A program made the position numbers and the translations under genes. From NCBI GenBank assembly GCA_030271565.1, contig JARXKR010000029.1:1-17341 (forward strand): DNA of 17,341 bases, written 5' to 3'. The stretch comes from Pseudomonadota bacterium (lineage in GTDB: Bacteria > Pseudomonadota > Alphaproteobacteria > Sphingomonadales > Sphingomonadaceae). The first letter of the stretch is position 1, and each line of letters opens with the position of its first letter. The notes under the pieces were generated by a model that had not been told where the DNA came from, did no database searches, and worked only from the letters and a program-made list of their open reading frames with translations. This document shows positions 13,994-17,341 of the stretch, in pieces.

Positions 13994-15051
13994 CGCGCCT
14001 CCAGCACCATGTTGAACGGCCCTTCGGTGGCGCGGCGCACGCTGGCAAAGCCGCCGCCGCGGATCACCTCGGTGAGCTTCGCCTCACCCGCCTGCGCGCC
14101 CAATCCTGCGCCGATTTCCTGATCGAGCGAGGTCGGCACGCAGATCATGGTCGAGGCGTTGTAGTACAGCCGCCCGACCGGGTTGAAGTTCTCCGCCGGA
14201 TTGTTGCCCGCAATCGGTTCAACGATCATCCACGTCCCGGCCGGTGCCAATATCCGGCGCATATGCCCCGCGCAGCCCGCCGGATCGCCCATGTCGTGCA
14301 GACAATCGTACATCGTGATCAAGTCAAAGCCAGTCTCTGCAATGTCCTTGGCGCTGGCGACCTCGAATTTCACCCGGTCGCCCAGTCCATGCTCGGCGGC
14401 ATGGCTGCGCGCTTCGATGATCGAGGGTTCGTGGAAATCGTAACCGGTGAAGGTGCTGGCCGGATAAGCCTGCGCCATCAGCAGGGTCGAGAAGCCCACC
14501 CCGCAGCCGACATCGGCCACCTTGGCTCCTGAATTCAGCTTGGCCTCAACCCCGTCCAACGCCGGGATCCAGTTCTGGACGATGTTGTTGACGTAACCGG
14601 GCCGGAAAAACATGCCGGTTGCGCAAAACAGGCATCCGGCGGAATCGCCCCAGCGCACGCCGGTGCCGTGGCGGAAGCAGTGTTCGACCTTGGCTTCGGC
14701 CTCAATCATCGCCGCGACCAGTTCGAACGCCCCGCGCAGGTACACCGGGCTGTCCTGTACGGTGAAGACCATCGCTTGCTCGGGAGAGACGCTGAAGCTG
14801 TCGCTGGCGGGATCGTAAGTGACATAGCCGTTGGCACACTGCGCCAAGCACCATTCGCGGACATAGCGCTCGTGCAATCCGCCAGCACGTGCGGCTAGCT
14901 CAGCAGCAGTCGCAGGCGACTTGGCCAATTCGTCGAACAGCCCGAGCCGGAAGCCGATCCGCGCGGTCGGCACGCTCATCGCGCCGCCGAGATCGCCCAG
15001 CATCTTGCCGATAAATTCATTCAGTTTTGCTTCGTCGAGCGCTTGCGCCAT
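13990..15051 (-). CDS. Class I SAM-dependent methyltransferase with N-terminal winged-helix domain
   Basis: This 353-residue protein has an N-terminal winged-helix/dimerisation region (about 1-95: FRLGLFDELAKSPATAAELA, HERYVREWCLAQCANGYV) like that of O-methyltransferase and Rv2258c-type enzymes. A Rossmann methyltransferase domain follows, with motif I VADVGCGVGFST (178-189) for SAM, then FTGYDFHEPS and FDLITMYDCLHDM. The substrate is unknown. The ATG at 15051 is preferred over an in-frame TTG at 15066, because GGGAGA lies 7 bases before the ATG and would fall inside the longer version. It lies 52 bases downstream of dnaJ on the same strand, so it may be cotranscribed with dnaKJ. Its TAG stop overlaps the TAA of the patatin gene on the other strand by 3 bases. 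Confidence 0.85.
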   Translation of the reverse strand: MAQALDEAKLNEFIGKMLGDLGGAMSVPTARIGFRLGLFDELAKSPATAAELAARAGGLHERYVREWCLAQCANGYVTYDPASDSFSVSPEQAMVFTVQDSPVYLRGAFELVAAMIEAEAKVEHCFRHGTGVRWGDSAGCLFCATGMFFRPGYVNNIVQNWIPALDGVEAKLNSGAKVADVGCGVGFSTLLMAQAYPASTFTGYDFHEPSIIEARSHAAEHGLGDRVKFEVASAKDIAETGFDLITMYDCLHDMGDPAGCAGHMRRILAPAGTWMIVEPIAGNNPAENFNPVGRLYYNASTMICVPTSLDQEIGAGLGAQAGEAKLTEVIRGGGFASVRRATEGPFNMVLEAR

Positions 15052-15058
15052 CGCCGTT

Positions 15059-15064
15059 TCTCCC
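15059..15064 (-). promoter_or_regulatory. Ribosome binding site deciding the methyltransferase start
   Basis: GGGAGA on the minus strand ends 7 bases before the ATG at 15051. This favours that ATG over the in-frame TTG at 15066. Confidence 0.6.
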
Positions 15065-15103
15065 AAGATTGGCGACCCTGGGGCGGCGGTTCATAGCACC
15101 GGT

Positions 15104-16225
15104 TCAGGTGCCGGTGAAGGCTTCCTTGATCCGGTCGAAGAAGCCTTTGGATTGCGGGGTTTCGTCGCCGGTTTCGGTCTCCTGCAATTCGCGCAGCAGT
15201 TCCTTTTGTCGCGCGCTGAGCTTGGACGGGGTTTCGACCACGATCTCGGTCACCAGATCGCCGCGGCCGCGGCCCTGCAGCACCGGCATGCCCGCACCGC
15301 GCTTCCTGAGCTGCTTGCCCGACTGGATGCCTGAAGGGATTTCCACCGTGATCCGCTGGCCGTCGAGCCCGGGGATATCGACCTCGCCGCCCAGTGCTGC
15401 GGTGGTGAAGGCGATCGGAACGCGGGTGACCAGGTTGGTCCCGTCGCGCTCGAACACCGGGTGGCGGCGGATGTGGATGAAGATGTAGAGGTCGCCCGCT
15501 GGCGCACCGAACGGCCCGGCCTCACCCTTGCCGGCGAGCCGGATGCGAGTGCCGGTATCGATCCCCGGCGGGACCGCGACATCAAGCTTCTGCGGGGTAT
15601 CGACCCGGCCCTCGCCGCGGCACGAGCGGCACGGCTTCTCGATCACCTCACCCCGGCCCTGACAGGTCGGGCAAGTCCGCTCGACCATGAAGAAGCCCTG
15701 CTGGGCGCGCACCTGGCCGTGGCCGCCGCACAGGTTGCAGCGCCGCGTGCCAGTGCCCGGTTCAGCGCCAGAACCGGCGCAAGGCTCGCACTTGGCGGCA
15801 ACTTCGATCTCGATCTCGGCCTGCTTCCCGTGGAAAGCTTCGTCGAGCCCGATTTCCATGTCGTAGCGCAAGTCAGCGCCGCGCCGCGCCTGCTGCCGCC
15901 CGCCGCCGCCGAACGCGCTGCCGAAGATCGTCTCGAATATATCGCCAAGGTCGGAGAAGCCGCCACCGCCCCCCTGTCCGGCACCGCTCATGCCCTGCTT
16001 GAACGCTTCGTGCCCGAAGCGGTCGTAGGCCGCGCGTTTTTGCGGATCTTTTAGCACCTCGTAAGCTTCGCTGATCGCCTTGAAGCGGTGTTCAGCATCG
16101 GCATCGCCGGGGTTCTTGTCCGGATGCCAACGCATCGCGAGCTTGCGGTACGACGACTTGATTATGCCGTCGTCCGCGCTGCGCTCGATCTCGAGCAGTT
16201 CGTAGTAGTCGGCTTCTACCGCCAT
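15104..16225 (-). CDS. dnaJ: Chaperone DnaJ (Hsp40)
   Basis: DnaJ delivers unfolded proteins to DnaK and stimulates its ATPase in the cytoplasm. The 373-residue protein has the J domain (about 6-70) with HPD at 34-36 (MRWHPDKNPGD). A Gly/Phe-rich linker follows (GGGGGFSDLGDIFETIFGSA), then four CxxCxGxG zinc repeats (CEPCAGSG, CNLCGGHG, CPTCQGRG, CRSCRGEG), and the C-terminal substrate-binding domains. Length is typical. An in-frame ATG at 16240 exists, but the ATG at 16225 (MAVEADYYELLEIERS) matches family N-termini and has a G-rich stretch (GGGATGGGG) just before it. It lies 70 bases downstream of dnaK, and a GC-rich hairpin sits between them. Confidence 0.96.
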   Translation of the reverse strand: MAVEADYYELLEIERSADDGIIKSSYRKLAMRWHPDKNPGDADAEHRFKAISEAYEVLKDPQKRAAYDRFGHEAFKQGMSGAGQGGGGGFSDLGDIFETIFGSAFGGGGRQQARRGADLRYDMEIGLDEAFHGKQAEIEIEVAAKCEPCAGSGAEPGTGTRRCNLCGGHGQVRAQQGFFMVERTCPTCQGRGEVIEKPCRSCRGEGRVDTPQKLDVAVPPGIDTGTRIRLAGKGEAGPFGAPAGDLYIFIHIRRHPVFERDGTNLVTRVPIAFTTAALGGEVDIPGLDGQRITVEIPSGIQSGKQLRKRGAGMPVLQGRGRGDLVTEIVVETPSKLSARQKELLRELQETETGDETPQSKGFFDRIKEAFTGT

Positions 16226-16246
16226 TGCCCCATCCCGCATACAGAG

Positions 16247-16276
16247 CCGCCGCCGCGCCAGTCAGCACGGCGGCGG
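16247..16276 (-). promoter_or_regulatory. GC-rich hairpin between dnaK and dnaJ
   Basis: Arms ccgccgccgcg (16247-16257) and cacggcggcgg (16266-16276) pair over 11 positions (one G-U) around an 8-base loop. The stem ends 21 bases before the dnaJ ATG and 19 bases after the dnaK stop. No U-run follows, so it is not a normal terminator. It could set the dnaK:dnaJ ratio by protecting or attenuating the transcript; that role is inferred. Confidence 0.5.
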
Positions 16277-16295
16277 TTCCGTTTCACTACCGTGA

Positions 16296-17341
16296 TCAGC
16301 CCTTGTTCTCGTCAACTTCCGAGAATTCGGCATCGACCACGTCTTCGCCGCCTTCAGCCGGAGCCTCACCATCGGGCGAGGCAGCGGCTGCCTGTTCCTT
16401 CTCGTAGATCGCCTGGCCCATCTTCATGGCTTTTTCAGTCAATGCCTGAGTCTTGGCGGTCATGTCTTCGGCGTTGCCGCTTTCGATCGCGGTCTTGGCC
16501 TCGGCCAGCGCAGCTTCGATTTCCGACTTCAGGTCGGCGTCGATCTTGTCGCCGTGTTCGGCCAGCTGCTGCTCGGTCGCGTGGACCAGGCTGTCGGCGT
16601 TGTTCTTGGCCTCCGCCGCTTCACGCCGGACCTTGTCGTCGGCCGCGAACTGCTCAGCGTCCTTGACCATCTGGTCGATGTCCGCATCCGAGAGCCCGCC
16701 CGAAGCCTGGATCTTGATCTGCTGCTCCTTGCCGGTGCCCTTGTCCTTGGCGTGGACGTTGACGATGCCGTTGGCGTCGATGTCAAACGTGACCTCGATC
16801 TGAGGCACCCCCCGGCGCGCGGCCGGAATGCCGACCAGATCGAACTGGCCGAGCATCTTGTTGTCCGCCGCCATTTCGCGCTCGCCCTGGAACACGCGGA
16901 TGGTCACCGCCTGCTGGTTGTCCTCGGCGGTCGAATAGGTCTGGCTCTTCTTGGTCGGGATCGTGGTGTTGCGATCGATCATCCGGGTGAACACGCCGCC
17001 CAGCGTTTCGATACCGAGCGACAGCGGAGTTACGTCGAGCAGCAGCACGTCCTTGACGTCGCCCTGCAGCACGCCAGCCTGGATCGCCGCGCCCATGGCG
17101 ACGACTTCGTCAGGATTAACGCCGGTGTGCGGTTCCTTGCCGAAGAAGTCCTTCACCACTTCGCGCACGCGCGGCATGCGGGTCATCCCGCCAACCAGCA
17201 CTACATCGTCGATGTCGGCAGCCTTGAGCCCGGCATCGGCCAGCGCCTTCTTCATCGGCTCCTTGGTGCGTTCGATCAGACTTGCAACCATCTTTTCAAG
17301 GTCGGCGCGGGTGATCGTTTCAACCAGGTGCAACGGGGTGG
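16296..17341 (-). CDS. dnaK: Chaperone DnaK (Hsp70), C-terminal half; N-terminal half outside window
   Basis: DnaK is the ATP-driven Hsp70 chaperone that binds extended hydrophobic peptides, working with DnaJ and GrpE. About 348 residues are present. They cover the end of the nucleotide-binding domain (VVLVGGMTRMPRVREVVKDF, NPDEVVAMGAAIQAGVLQG), the interdomain linker region (DVLLLDVTPLSLGIE), the substrate-binding beta domain (TTIPTKKSQTYSTAEDNQQ), the helical lid, and the acidic tail VVDAEFSEVDENKG, close to the usual EEVD-like bacterial end. The frame continues without interruption past base 17341 (TPLHLVETITRADLEK), so the TTG at 17333 is not a start. The expected full length is about 640. 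The gene ends in TGA 16296-16298. Its promoter lies outside the window. Confidence 0.97.
   Translation of the reverse strand, partial: TPLHLVETITRADLEKMVASLIERTKEPMKKALADAGLKAADIDDVVLVGGMTRMPRVREVVKDFFGKEPHTGVNPDEVVAMGAAIQAGVLQGDVKDVLLLDVTPLSLGIETLGGVFTRMIDRNTTIPTKKSQTYSTAEDNQQAVTIRVFQGEREMAADNKMLGQFDLVGIPAARRGVPQIEVTFDIDANGIVNVHAKDKGTGKEQQIKIQASGGLSDADIDQMVKDAEQFAADDKVRREAAEAKNNADSLVHATEQQLAEHGDKIDADLKSEIEAALAEAKTAIESGNAEDMTAKTQALTEKAMKMGQAIYEKEQAAAASPDGEAPAEGGEDVVDAEFSEVDENKG

Noticed and set aside
15097..15116. Short inverted repeat CACCGG/CCGGTG at the end of dnaJ as a terminator
   Set aside because: Only a 6-bp stem lying partly within the dnaJ coding end, with no T-run on either strand.

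Overview
This 17.3 kb window is GC-rich and almost fully coding. It reads as ordinary chromosome of an alphaproteobacterium, most likely a sphingomonad (Erythrobacter, Novosphingobium or Sphingomonas group). The inference rests on the alphaproteobacterial-style pyruvate dehydrogenase E2, the PhaR regulator, the large patatin-related protein, and the dense minus-strand run with short overlaps. No phage, transposase, CRISPR array, rRNA or tRNA was seen, and no gap between genes exceeds about 125 bases.

Layout, left to right. (1) The window opens inside a minus-strand gene for the E2 subunit of pyruvate dehydrogenase, whose C-terminal end is cut off. A plus-strand universal stress protein gene diverges from it. 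(2) A minus-strand cluster, transcribed proS, then a secreted LprI/DUF1311 protein, then rnr (RNase R), has 17- and 4-base overlaps. rnr abuts the end of usp with no gap. (3) Upstream of proS lies phaR, the polyhydroxyalkanoate regulator, with a GCA/TGC-rich leader. (4) Upstream of that is a second tight minus-strand cluster: radA, cvpA, an IscU/NifU-like scaffold, an MFS transporter and alr. (5) A large patatin-like protein runs on the plus strand, divergent from radA. (6) The right end carries dnaK (N-terminal half outside the window), dnaJ and a SAM-dependent methyltransferase, all minus strand; the methyltransferase stop codon overlaps the patatin stop.

Most genes are housekeeping: carbon entry to the TCA cycle, tRNA charging, RNA decay, recombination repair, D-alanine supply, chaperones and storage-polymer control. 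No new multi-gene system is evident. The less routine observations are these: REP-like palindromes lying in frame in both interdomain linkers of E2 and encoding PAxAG-type peptides; a perfect 10-bp hairpin that encloses the GTG start of rnr; a prolyl-tRNA synthetase of archaeal/eukaryotic type; an IscU-like protein without the third canonical cysteine; a GCA/TGC-rich tract before phaR that may be an autoregulatory site; a possibly leaderless patatin gene; and a strong GC hairpin between dnaK and dnaJ.
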